Source of the DNA: JAXLVB01 sp046329195
GTDB lineage: Bacteria; Bacteroidota; Bacteroidia; Cytophagales; Spirosomataceae
Direction of reading: 5' to 3'
DNA length: 64,000 nt
NCBI GenBank assembly: GCA_046329195.1
Contig: JAXLVB010000002.1
Span: forward strand, 2,542,001 to 2,606,000
Under the pieces are notes generated by a model. The model was not told the origin of the DNA. It worked only from the letters and a program-made list of their open reading frames with translations, and ran no database searches. A program made the position numbers and the translations under genes. Positions 37,167 through 45,813 of this stretch are shown here, in pieces (positions within the stretch are counted from its first letter, which is position 1; each line of letters opens with the position of its first letter).

Positions 37167-37995
37167 CTGTTTTCAATAATTTCTTCTAAATCACCTGTTA
37201 GTTCTAAATGACCTTCTCTAATAGCAGCAATCCAGTTTATGATAAACTCTAATTTGTGAGGGAGTTTTTGTAACCCACTCTTAACGATTTCTACTACTAA
37301 ATCATAATCTTTGACTGTGCTTGCTAAGTGTAGTTCATAACCTAAAAGTTCATCATTACTTCTAAAGTTTTCTCTCCAATTTTTTAATAATCTAAAAATT
37401 TCCTCCCCATCAATGGCTACATTTTCGATTTCAGAATTTAATAGTTCATAAGAGTTTTTTAAATATAAGTACAGTTCTAATGAATCTTCACTTTTATTTA
37501 CATAAGAATTTAATAACTCCCATGCTCTTACCTTATCTCCGAAATAATAATATCCCAGTACAATATTTTTCTTTAGCGAATACGGAATAGGGCTGAAATT
37601 TGACTCATATTTATCTAATAAAACTTTTAATTCTTCTTCATATTTTTGAGTAAATTTTAGAACAAAAATCAAAACCAAATCCTTAATAAATTCATTTTCG
37701 TAATTTTTGTTTCTAATAATATCTAAAATGCTATCTATTTCCCCATTTAGTCTATAAAGGTTTTCAGTTACATAAAATAAATCGCTTGTTTCGTTTTCTG
37801 TTATTTCATCAATTTCGTTTATGTACTTCAATAAATACTCTTTTAATCTGTCGTTTTGCTTCTTGCTTAACAAAAATTGACTAATTGCTAAATAGGTGTG
37901 TGCATGATATTTTTTATCAATTCTATTGATAAGTTCCTCCACTTTATTTATCTCGTTGATATTCAACAGACAAAAAATATACTCATAGATATTTT
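37167..37995 (-). pseudogene. C-terminal segment of the protease-repeat gene
   Basis: About 276 codons of helical repeats (HAHTYLAISQFLLSKKQND, IVLGYYYFGDKVRAWELLNS), rejoining the middle segment in frame as ..KIVGEN-IYEYIF... An apparent open frame running on to 37115 ends in residues encoded by the IS terminus (VLPPVLRYQFKVEILI), which is an artefact. A TTG at 37966 is the only start-like codon near its left boundary. Confidence 0.8.
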
Positions 37996-38077
37996 TGTCC
38001 TACCCCCCAGAGAGCGGTGCCAAAAATAAGTAGAGAAATAATGGACAACAATTATTTTCACACTTAAAACAAGCACC

Positions 38078-38377
38078 ATGCGAAAGAGCAGATTCAACGA
38101 GAGCCAGCGCAGAGCCATACTGGACAGCTACCTGAAAGGAGCCAAGACAGTAGAGGCACTGTGCGAAGAACACCAAATAAGCCCAGCCACGTTCTACAAG
38201 TGGAAGAACGAGGCAGAGACGGAACAGCACGAGGACAAGCGCCGGCTCAAGGAACTCGAACAGGAAAACCTCCGCCTCAAAAAGATGTACGCCGAGCTGC
38301 AACTCAAGCACGAGGTGGTCAGCGAGGCGGTGGAGTTCCTAAAAAAGAAGCAGGCCCAGCAGCAAAGGTGGAACTGA
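38078..38377 (+). CDS. IS3-family OrfA, copy 2
   Basis: Same 99-residue protein as in copy 1: HTH of the Tnp_1 type plus a leucine zipper. Confidence 0.93.
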   Translation: MRKSRFNESQRRAILDSYLKGAKTVEALCEEHQISPATFYKWKNEAETEQHEDKRRLKELEQENLRLKKMYAELQLKHEVVSEAVEFLKKKQAQQQRWN

Positions 38378-39222
38378 TGGGTCATGTACAGGGTAAACAG
38401 GCCGGGTTGAGCAAACGCCGCATCTGCCAGTGGCTGCGCCTGAGACGCTCGACAGCGTATGAGCAGAAAGAGCGCAAATCGACGGCCATGACCACCGATT
38501 GGGCCACCCATTGGGTGGAAAGGATGAAGCAGATTAGGCGGGAACACCCGGCATGGGGCTTCCGCCTGATGTTGGCCTACCTGAAGAACCAAGGCGAAGG
38601 AATCGGCAGGCACCGTGCATACCGGCTTTATCAGAGCGCAAGACTAAGCCTGCACAGGAACCCAAAAAAGCCCCGCATCAAGCGGGTCTTCGAGGGTTTG
38701 CTACCGCCAGAGAAAATCAACGAAGGCTGGGCGATGGACTTCCTGAGCGAGTGGGTGATGGGGGACAAACAGCAGAGCGTGCGAATCATAAACGTGGTGG
38801 ACGAGTGCTCGAGAAAAGACCTCTGGGTGGAGGCAGCTGCCAGCATCACCGCCCCCAAACTGGTGGAAACCCTCGACAGGATTGGCCAAATCAGGGGTTT
38901 CCCCCGCTATGTCCGCTGCGACAACGGCCCGGAATTCATCAGCCAAGCGCTTGCTGGGTGGGCAGCGGCCAGGGGTGTTGAAATCAAGTTCATCCAACCG
39001 GGTAAGCCGACCCAGAACGGAATCATCGAACGCCTCAACGGAACGCTTCGGAAGGAGTGCCTGAACTTGAATTGGTTCTATTCTCTCGAGGAAATCAACG
39101 ACCTGTTGACAACATGGCACAGCAACTATAATTTTCTAAGGCCACATTCCTGCTTGAAATATCAAACACCTGCTAACTTTGAAAAACTAAATCAGAATCT
39201 CTACTTTAAACTGGTACCGTAA
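38377..39222 (+). CDS. IS3-family OrfB transposase, copy 2
   Basis: Same protein as copy 1 with an intact DDE triad; the two base changes at 39113 and 39138 are silent. Confidence 0.95.
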   Translation: MGHVQGKQAGLSKRRICQWLRLRRSTAYEQKERKSTAMTTDWATHWVERMKQIRREHPAWGFRLMLAYLKNQGEGIGRHRAYRLYQSARLSLHRNPKKPRIKRVFEGLLPPEKINEGWAMDFLSEWVMGDKQQSVRIINVVDECSRKDLWVEAAASITAPKLVETLDRIGQIRGFPRYVRCDNGPEFISQALAGWAAARGVEIKFIQPGKPTQNGIIERLNGTLRKECLNLNWFYSLEEINDLLTTWHSNYNFLRPHSCLKYQTPANFEKLNQNLYFKLVP

Positions 39223-39238
39223 GACAGGGGGCAGGACA

Positions 39239-40680
39239 TTTTCACCAACAATCTTTACGATTGAGGGGTCGCTTAGCTTATTGAATAAATTAATGATGTG
39301 TGTTTTCTCGTTTGTTGATAAATATTGGCAATGATAATACGCTATTCTAATTAAAAAGAAATTCTGTTTTTCTTCAATTTCAGTACCTCTTATTGAGTTA
39401 TTTATTCGCCTTAAAAGTTCTATTGTATAATTTAACAAATCATTTTTCTCAAACTGCTCTACGTAATTTTCTAATTTATGATAAGGAACAAGAGTAAGGT
39501 ATTTTGTATAAGCATATCTTGCCAAACCTTCCCAATAGTAAATTTCTTTTCGACTAATTTTTAATGTTGGTAGTATGTAGTTCTTTACTTCATTTTCAAA
39601 AAAAGTATTTAAAAGCCCTAATGAAATATAGTTTGTACTTGATGTTAGGCTTAATGAAATAAATGCTGAGAGTTTATATAAAATGCTACTTCTCAAATGA
39701 GGAGGGCTATTTGTTTCACCCAAAAAAATATCTGCAAAACCCCATAATCTTGGATTAGAAGGAAATAACCTTAAATTTTGGTTGATTAGTTTTCGAGTAT
39801 CTTCAATACCTTTTTCTCTAAACCAAATTGATGGGAGTCGTTCTAAATATCTTTCTTCTTTGGGTTTTATTTCATTAGCGTTTAGTAAATAGCTATCACT
39901 TTCCTCACCATTTCCTAAGTCTGCTGTTGCAATTCCTAAGAAAAAATTACATTCTGCCAGTAAATTATCTTTATCTACTTGTCCTATATTTTGGTTTAAT
40001 TCTATTTCTGTTTTGAGATATAATAATTTTTCATTGGCTTTTTTGGGAAAGAATGTTTCTATCCATTCTTCCGCTTCTTTTAAGGAGTTTTTATAGCCAT
40101 TAATGATTATAAGTTGAGGGTCGATTTCATCATCAATCGAAGAAATTACAAGTTCTTCTAATGAATTTTCTTTTAATATTTCGTTGGCATGACTAATATT
40201 TATAAATGTACCTGTATTAAAGGAGTCTTCATGCGTTATGAAAATACCAGTTAAGGATACTTTATTATTAAACTTAGACCAAATACCACCACCCGAAAAG
40301 TTATCTGTATTATTTGAGGCAAAAGATTTGTTGGTTTCAAGTGAAGATATAAAATCAACTCTTATTATAGTATCCTCCTCGTCCTCGCTTTGTCTGAACC
40401 TACAAGTTCTACTTAAATGCTTTTCTGAATTAAACCCTTCAGGGTAGCCAATCAATTCAAATTCTTCTTGATTAGAAAAAGGAGTTATTAAAATTGATTT
40501 TATACTAATATCTTGGTCAGAATCTAATCTAAATATTGCGATGTCAAGGATTGGATGTGAATATAGGTTTGACCATACAAGTTTCTTAAAGGGCTTACCG
40601 TATTCAATAATGATATTTTCCTCTTCGACATTTTCAATACAATGCTTTGCTGTGATTACATATTTTTCATTTTCAGCTAT
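39239..40680 (-). pseudogene. Middle segment of the protease-repeat gene
   Basis: It encodes most of the protease domain from residue 31 (ENEKYVITAKHC, HPILDIAIFRLD, DNFSGGGIWSKF) and the first helical repeats (LLAECNFFLGIATADLGNGEE, LRLFPSNPRLWGFADIFLG). The stretch from the TTG at 40455 (IGYPEGFNSEK) is open for about 400 codons. It could still be translated from an internal start, but would lack the catalytic His and Asp. Confidence 0.8.
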
Positions 40681-40696
40681 TGTCCTGCCCCCTGTC

Positions 40697-41542
40697 TTAC
40701 GGTACCAGTTTAAAGTAGAGATTCTGATTTAGTTTTTCAAAGTTAGCAGGTGTTTGATATTTCAAGCAGGAATGTGGCCTGAGAAAATTATAGTTGCTGT
40801 GCCAGGTTGTCAACAGGTCGTTGATTTCCTCGAGAGAATAGAACCAATTCAAGTTCAGGCACTCCTTCCGAAGCGTTCCGTTGAGGCGTTCGATGATTCC
40901 GTTCTGGGTCGGCTTACCCGGTTGGATGAACTTGATTTCAACACCCCTGGCCGCTGCCCACCCAGCAAGCGCTTGGCTGATGAATTCCGGGCCGTTGTCG
41001 CAGCGGACATAGCGGGGGAAACCCCTGATTTGGCCAATCCTGTCGAGGGTTTCCACCAGTTTGGGGGCGGTGATGCTGGCAGCTGCCTCCACCCAGAGGT
41101 CTTTTCTCGAGCACTCGTCCACCACGTTTATGATTCGCACGCTCTGCTGTTTGTCCCCCATCACCCACTCGCTCAGGAAGTCCATCGCCCAGCCTTCGTT
41201 GATTTTCTCTGGCGGTAGCAAACCCTCGAAGACCCGCTTGATGCGGGGCTTTTTTGGGTTCCTGTGCAGGCTTAGTCTTGCGCTCTGATAAAGCCGGTAT
41301 GCACGGTGCCTGCCGATTCCTTCGCCTTGGTTCTTCAGGTAGGCCAACATCAGGCGGAAGCCCCATGCCGGGTGTTCCCGCCTAATCTGCTTCATCCTTT
41401 CCACCCAATGGGTGGCCCAATCGGTGGTCATGGCCGTCGATTTGCGCTCTTTCTGCTCATACGCTGTCGAGCGTCTCAGGCGCAGCCACTGGCAGATGCG
41501 GCGTTTGCTCAACCCGGCCTGTTTACCCTGTACATGACCCAT
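40697..41542 (-). CDS. IS3-family OrfB transposase, copy 3
   Basis: Same 281-residue DDE transposase as copy 1; frameshift signal on the minus strand at 41578-41572. Confidence 0.95.
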   Translation of the reverse strand: MGHVQGKQAGLSKRRICQWLRLRRSTAYEQKERKSTAMTTDWATHWVERMKQIRREHPAWGFRLMLAYLKNQGEGIGRHRAYRLYQSARLSLHRNPKKPRIKRVFEGLLPPEKINEGWAMDFLSEWVMGDKQQSVRIINVVDECSRKDLWVEAAASITAPKLVETLDRIGQIRGFPRYVRCDNGPEFISQALAGWAAARGVEIKFIQPGKPTQNGIIERLNGTLRKECLNLNWFYSLEEINDLLTTWHSNYNFLRPHSCLKYQTPANFEKLNQNLYFKLVP

Positions 41543-41841
41543 CAGTTCCACCTTTGCTGCTGGGCCTGCTTCTTTTTTAGGAACTCCACCGCCTCGCTGA
41601 CCACCTCGTGCTTGAGTTGCAGCTCGGCGTACATCTTTTTGAGGCGGAGGTTTTCCTGTTCGAGTTCCTTGAGCCGGCGCTTGTCCTCGTGCTGTTCCGT
41701 CTCTGCCTCGTTCTTCCACTTGTAGAACGTGGCTGGGCTTATTTGGTGTTCTTCGCACAGTGCCTCTACTGTCTTGGCTCCTTTCAGGTAGCTGTCCAGT
41801 ATGGCTCTGCGCTGGCTCTCGTTGAATCTGCTCTTTCGCAT
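41542..41841 (-). CDS. IS3-family OrfA, copy 3
   Basis: Same 99-residue HTH/leucine-zipper protein as copy 1. Confidence 0.93.
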   Translation of the reverse strand: MRKSRFNESQRRAILDSYLKGAKTVEALCEEHQISPATFYKWKNEAETEQHEDKRRLKELEQENLRLKKMYAELQLKHEVVSEAVEFLKKKQAQQQRWN

Positions 41842-42006
41842 GGTGCTTGTTTTAAGTGTGAAAATAATTGTTGTCCATTATTTCTCTACTTATTTTTGGC
41901 ACCGCTCTCTGGGGGGTAGGACACTATCACAACCGTTCCGCTTCCACAAGGAGTAGAATTATTTGATATTCTGACACTATGGTTTAAAATGCTTGTTTTA
42001 TCTTTT

Positions 42007-43077
42007 TTAGTCATGGCTTAATAGTTGTTTCTCAATGAGGATGTAGTTCTCTTTTGGTTTAGGAAATATTACATCAAAATTATAATTTTTAAAATCACTC
42101 TTAGAAAAAATACTTCTCAGTTTTATGTTGTCATGGTTAAAATAGAAATATACTTTTTGATGAGTGTTTGAAAGCAATATTTTAGAAAGTGTTAGTTTGT
42201 TAGGAAGTTTATTTCCTAATCCATCAGCACTTAATATGTAGTTTTTACAGTCTATTAGCTGTAAAAGACCTTCATTTAAGTTTCGTTTTGACCCATGATG
42301 CGACACTTTTACATAATCAACTGATAACTTGTTTCTCTCTGAAAACCCTCTACTTCTTAATTCTTTTTCTATCAAATCTGCATGAGAATCTGCTAAGAAT
42401 AAAATGGAAAACTCTTCGACTCGAAAGATAAAAGCTATACTGCTTCGATTCGATAGGGATGTATCTACTTCAAACGGTTCGTTTATAAATTCTTCAATAG
42501 GTTTGTCATAGTCATATTCTCCTTTACTTTTGGGCTTATCAATAATTGATTTTTGCTCGGATTTAATTTCATCTACTTCCCATGCCTTTAAAAACTTAGT
42601 ATATGTATCAATATCGGGCGAAATCACATCTAACACACACTTGCCTAAGTGCAATTTATGTCTTGATATAATTTTATCATTTGTTGGGATATTGTTTTCA
42701 AAAAGAAAATCCCTAAAATTTCGCCCTTTCAAAAAACTTTTAAGTTTATCAAAACTATTAATTTTCGGTTCTACTTTGTTTTTGGGCAATAGATTAAACC
42801 AAACATTTTTTACTTTTTCAGTCACAATGCTTTTTTTATTTCGGTATTCTTGCATAAAGGACTCTGTACCTTCAATATGGTCATCGTCTATATGTGTTAT
42901 AACCCATAAATCAAGACTATCTATATTATTGAACTCATTTGAAAGTGTAGTATGATATGATTTAGCATATCCCGAATCAATAAAAACATTGTAAGTATTT
43001 TCACCTTCTTTTAAATTTATAGAAATACAATCGCCACAGCCAACTGCAAAAATTTTCAGTTTGATATTTATTGGCAT
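42007..43077 (-). CDS. ComEC-type metallo-beta-lactamase-fold hydrolase, partner of the protease gene
   Basis: 356 residues, cytoplasmic (no leader). The metal site is THIDDDHIEG (residues 61-70), a ComEC/Rec2-style variant of HxHxDH, with FIDSGYAKS before it, ILFLADSHADLIE for the later Asp, and VDYVKVSHHGSKRNLNEGLL for the final His. Soluble ComEC-type MBL proteins are presumed nucleases or phosphodiesterases and recur in bacterial conflict loci. Its stop overlaps by 8 bp the start of the trypsin-like gene (ATGACTAA), so the two are translationally coupled. Low GC like its partner. It appears intact, although the protease it pairs with is broken. Confidence 0.88.
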   Translation of the reverse strand: MPINIKLKIFAVGCGDCISINLKEGENTYNVFIDSGYAKSYHTTLSNEFNNIDSLDLWVITHIDDDHIEGTESFMQEYRNKKSIVTEKVKNVWFNLLPKNKVEPKINSFDKLKSFLKGRNFRDFLFENNIPTNDKIISRHKLHLGKCVLDVISPDIDTYTKFLKAWEVDEIKSEQKSIIDKPKSKGEYDYDKPIEEFINEPFEVDTSLSNRSSIAFIFRVEEFSILFLADSHADLIEKELRSRGFSERNKLSVDYVKVSHHGSKRNLNEGLLQLIDCKNYILSADGLGNKLPNKLTLSKILLSNTHQKVYFYFNHDNIKLRSIFSKSDFKNYNFDVIFPKPKENYILIEKQLLSHD

Positions 43078-43109
43078 ATTTTCTTTATTTTAATTAAAAA
43101 GTTTTTCTT

Positions 43110-43928
43110 TTACCGCAGTCCTGTAGCCTGAGCCAATTTCTCTTGAATGGTGGCTTTTTCGAGTGGATAGCCGTTGTCAATGTAAAACCAACGTTCTGAT
43201 TGATAGCCTCGTCCTAGCAGTTCAAGAGCCTTGTACAACGATTTGGCTGCACTCGTTTTGTCGCCGAGGCGAAGGGCAATTAGTCCTTTATAATAATGCG
43301 CCTCCACCAGATTAGTACTGTGTGACAAGGCTTTATCCAACGCCCCCGTAGCCGAAGGGTAGTCCGATAACTGAAAATAAATAGCCGCCTGCCGCAAGTA
43401 AGCCAAATGCCGAACCCAGCGTTCACCTCCGCTTCGGTTGGTTTCGTCTTCGACGTAACGGTCAAAATAAGCTAGGGCTTGCTCATTATTTTCTAGTCCA
43501 GCCTCGGCCATACCTAACAAATAATACAGATGCTCACCGCCCGGATAGTCCACTATCTTTGGCGTAAGTTGGTCAGTCGTCAAGAGGTCATGGCGAGCGC
43601 CAGCGTAGTCTCGCAAGTAGTACAACTTATACCACGCCTGATACCCCAGGGCATTCACCGAATCGAGGCGAATGGCTTTGTTCATGAGAGTAAAGCCTGC
43701 CTGAAAATCGCCCCGCATGTTGTGTACACGGGCTTTTTCGAGTAACGGCTGCGCAAAAGTAGGGTCAGCCTTTTGAGCACTATCAAGCCATGCTTGCCAC
43801 ACCACACTACCCTGACTCCCAAAGAGCTCGGAGGCCTTCATGCACTTGAGTGCCTTGCTACGAGCTTCTACGTCAAATTTTTGAGCCTGTACCGATGTGA
43901 CAACCAACAGGCACAGTAGCCCCCTCAT
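43110..43928 (-). CDS. Secreted TPR-repeat protein
   Basis: 272 residues from the ATG at 43928, giving the signal peptide MRGLLCLLVVTSVQAQ; an alternative ATG at 43946 overlaps the upstream gene by 14 bp. TPR units are visible: AQPLLEKARVHNMRGDFQAG, LYYLLGMAEAGLENNEQALAYF, LRQAAIYFQLSDYPSATGAL and AHYYKGLIALRLGDKTSAAKSL. Periplasmic or surface scaffold. It is 4 bp from the upstream gene's stop, so the pair is an operon. GC is normal, marking the border of the low-GC island. Confidence 0.85.
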   Translation of the reverse strand: MRGLLCLLVVTSVQAQKFDVEARSKALKCMKASELFGSQGSVVWQAWLDSAQKADPTFAQPLLEKARVHNMRGDFQAGFTLMNKAIRLDSVNALGYQAWYKLYYLRDYAGARHDLLTTDQLTPKIVDYPGGEHLYYLLGMAEAGLENNEQALAYFDRYVEDETNRSGGERWVRHLAYLRQAAIYFQLSDYPSATGALDKALSHSTNLVEAHYYKGLIALRLGDKTSAAKSLYKALELLGRGYQSERWFYIDNGYPLEKATIQEKLAQATGLR

Positions 43929-43932
43929 GTAG

Positions 43933-44406
43933 TTACCAAAGTACATACTCTATGGCTCCTTTCTTGATTTTATAAATGATGGTTACGTAACCTTCGGCCA
44001 CCTTGTCGGTATTGTAGTAGTTTTGGGCTTTCCAATGAGGAAGCTGCTTGGAAAGAGCCATGAGTTGATTCACTATCTGTGGGTCAAACGTACAAGCCTG
44101 ATAATCAGTATTGACTGATAGCGTACGAAAAGCCCCTACTTGGTTTTGACAATTGAGCAGGCATCGAACGGTCAAATAACCACTTTGATCCGTAGTTACG
44201 GGTACATAACGGCTGCGCACAAAGTCATGGACGGCTCGCACACCACCTTCGTATGGCAAAAAATGATAGTGTGTATAAGGTGGCTTGGTGCATAATTCAA
44301 ACTCATCGGAGGGCTCCGGCAGGTATTCGCCAATACCTAAGGAGGCCTGCTGGGCGTCGGCCCCAGATGCGTATAACAATAAGGCAAAAAGTACTATTTT
44401 TTTCAC
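43933..44406 (-). CDS. Secreted protein with TonB C-terminal-like domain
   Basis: 157 residues from a GTG start. Signal peptide (KKIVLFALLLYASGADAQQ). The pattern YEGGVRAVHDFVRSRYVPV ... GYLTVRCLLNC ... IVNQLMALSKQLPHWKAQ follows the TonB C-terminal fold common in Bacteroidota periplasmic proteins, including the closing W-K-A/P. No membrane anchor remains after cleavage, so it is unlikely to power transport itself. Coupled to the TPR gene. Confidence 0.75.
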   Translation of the reverse strand: MKKIVLFALLLYASGADAQQASLGIGEYLPEPSDEFELCTKPPYTHYHFLPYEGGVRAVHDFVRSRYVPVTTDQSGYLTVRCLLNCQNQVGAFRTLSVNTDYQACTFDPQIVNQLMALSKQLPHWKAQNYYNTDKVAEGYVTIIYKIKKGAIEYVLW

Positions 44407-44613
44407 GGCTTGTTGGGTCTAAATGAGCAAGTTTTGGCAATTTGCCTACTTGCTATTCAAACTTAGTAAAAGCCTCGTTTGCTGGGTGTTAATAATTTGT
44501 TAAAGAGTGTTAAAGGCATATCTATTTATAATGAGTTTTAGTACTAAAACCTACAAATCGTAATGTGATATATTTTTCAAAACATGTAAATTGCAATCCT
44601 AATTATATAATAT

Positions 44614-45813
44614 ATGAACAACAAACCCATCCAAAGAATTCTTTTCGGTAGCCCAGGTACTGGCAAAAGTCATAGAATCAAAAGCAAATATGCCAATGAG
44701 TTAGGCATTCAAATCAATAGCGAAAATTATGTACCTGCGGTTTTCCATCCAGAATATACCTATGGAGATTTCATGGGGAAACTTATGCCACTGACCAATG
44801 ACAGTGGCAAGGTAGAGTACAAGTTTTATGCAGGACATTTTCTAAAAGCTCTTGCCCAAGCCTATAAAAATATAATTGCCACCTATTTAGAGCAGGAAGA
44901 AGAACGTGAAAGAGTAGAAGAAGAGTTTAAAAAAGAAATAGGTAAAACTGCAAAAAAAACTTTCTCTACTGATGAAGCCAATCAACTTGACAGAAGGATT
45001 GAATCTGTTACTCGCAAAATACCTAAAAACGTACTACTTGTAATAGACGAAATAAATAGGGGTAATTCTGGGGCTATATTCGGCACAGTATTTCAGCTTT
45101 TAGACAGAGACTCTAATGGGTGGTCAAGTTATCCTATTGTTATTTCAGAGTTAGAATTTAAAGGCGGTCTAATCAAAGAAATGACATTCCAATATAAAAC
45201 TTTCGTTGATACTAGCAACTCTAAACAGTCCAAAGAAGAGTATTTGTATTCTGGCAAGCAGATTACATCTGAAAAGTTTAATGAGTATCAAACTAACATT
45301 TTTCAGGAAATCAATTCAGAATCCTTTATCCAAGAACATAAAATCAAAACTCCTCCCAATCTTCACATTATTGCCACCATGAACACCTCCGACAATTCCA
45401 TTTACTTCATGGATAATGCTTTCAAAAGAAGGTGGGATTGGGAGTTTGTGGATGTGGATGATGATGACCAACGAAAGTCAGTTTCTCATAGAAAAGTACT
45501 TTTACATGGAAGAGAAAAATGTACGTGGGTTGAGCTTGTTGGTAAGTTAAACGAGTACATACGCAGTAAACACAAAGACATACGGAAAATAGAAGACAAG
45601 CAAATCGGGTATCGTTTTATCAATGAGGAAACCATTACCGAAGAACATTTGAAAAACAAGCTGATGTTTTTCTTGTGGGATAGCGTTTTTAGCAACAACA
45701 AAAAGCCACTGGCTGATTTGTTGAAAGTAGACGAGAGTGAAATAGTCACTTTTGGACAGTTTACTCGCAGAGAACAGGTTGAAAACTTTGTTGATAAAAT
45801 TCTGAACCGTTAG
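44614..45813 (+). CDS. McrB-like AAA+ NTPase of a type IV restriction-like system
   Basis: 399 residues. Walker A GSPGTGKS is at residues 12-19, so the N-terminal DNA-recognition domain of classical McrB is missing. Walker B is VLLVIDEINRGNSGAIFGTVFQLLD, and the McrB-type signature MNTSDNSI (near residue 256) is followed by the arginine-finger region AFKRRWDWEF. A charged helical insert (EQEEERERVEEEFKKEIGK) lies after the core strand. McrB-type proteins hydrolyse GTP as ring hexamers and drive McrC cleavage. It is the first gene of a three-gene operon: the next ATG follows its stop directly. Low GC. A 207-bp AT-rich gap lies upstream, with no clear promoter match. Confidence 0.9.
   Translation: MNNKPIQRILFGSPGTGKSHRIKSKYANELGIQINSENYVPAVFHPEYTYGDFMGKLMPLTNDSGKVEYKFYAGHFLKALAQAYKNIIATYLEQEEERERVEEEFKKEIGKTAKKTFSTDEANQLDRRIESVTRKIPKNVLLVIDEINRGNSGAIFGTVFQLLDRDSNGWSSYPIVISELEFKGGLIKEMTFQYKTFVDTSNSKQSKEEYLYSGKQITSEKFNEYQTNIFQEINSESFIQEHKIKTPPNLHIIATMNTSDNSIYFMDNAFKRRWDWEFVDVDDDDQRKSVSHRKVLLHGREKCTWVELVGKLNEYIRSKHKDIRKIEDKQIGYRFINEETITEEHLKNKLMFFLWDSVFSNNKKPLADLLKVDESEIVTFGQFTRREQVENFVDKILNR

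Larger units (their letters stand above)
37996..39238 (+). mobile_element. IS3-family insertion sequence, copy 2
   Basis: 1,243 bp, same ends and genes as copy 1; frameshift signal at 38341-38347. It differs from copy 1 at two silent sites near the end of orfB (39113 and 39138). Flanked by TTTT on both sides, a 4-bp target duplication inside the protease-repeat gene. Confidence 0.95.
40681..41923 (-). mobile_element. IS3-family insertion sequence, copy 3
   Basis: 1,243 bp in the opposite orientation to copies 1 and 2. It is flanked by CTAT at 40677-40680 and 41924-41927, a clean 4-bp target duplication. Its orfB end matches copy 1 rather than copy 2 at the two variable sites. It splits codon 31 of the protease gene. 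Confidence 0.96.
37167..42014 (-). pseudogene. IS-interrupted trypsin-like protease fused to helical (TPR-like) repeats
   Basis: The gene starts at the ATG at 42014 and is split into 41924-42014, 39239-40680 and 37167-37995 by IS copies 3 and 2. Taking out each IS with one 4-bp target copy (CTAT, TTTT) gives one uninterrupted frame of at least 784 codons. Residues 24-43 read GSGTVVIAENEKYVITAKHC, with catalytic His42; Asp75 is in HPILDIAIF and Ser158 in DNFSGGGIW. This is a trypsin/Tiki-type serine protease domain of about 200 residues without a signal peptide. The remaining ~580 residues are a low-GC all-helical solenoid. The ATG overlaps the MBL gene stop by 8 bp, so the two form one operon. 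The 3' end is lost at IS copy 1. The protease domain is cut after codon 30, so it is very likely inactive here. Confidence 0.85.

Noticed and set aside
37115..37966. Separate gene ending in VLPPVLRYQFKVEILI
   Set aside because: Those residues come from the IS terminus; the frame is a piece of the interrupted protease-repeat gene. The same holds for 39187-40455 and 40541-40732.
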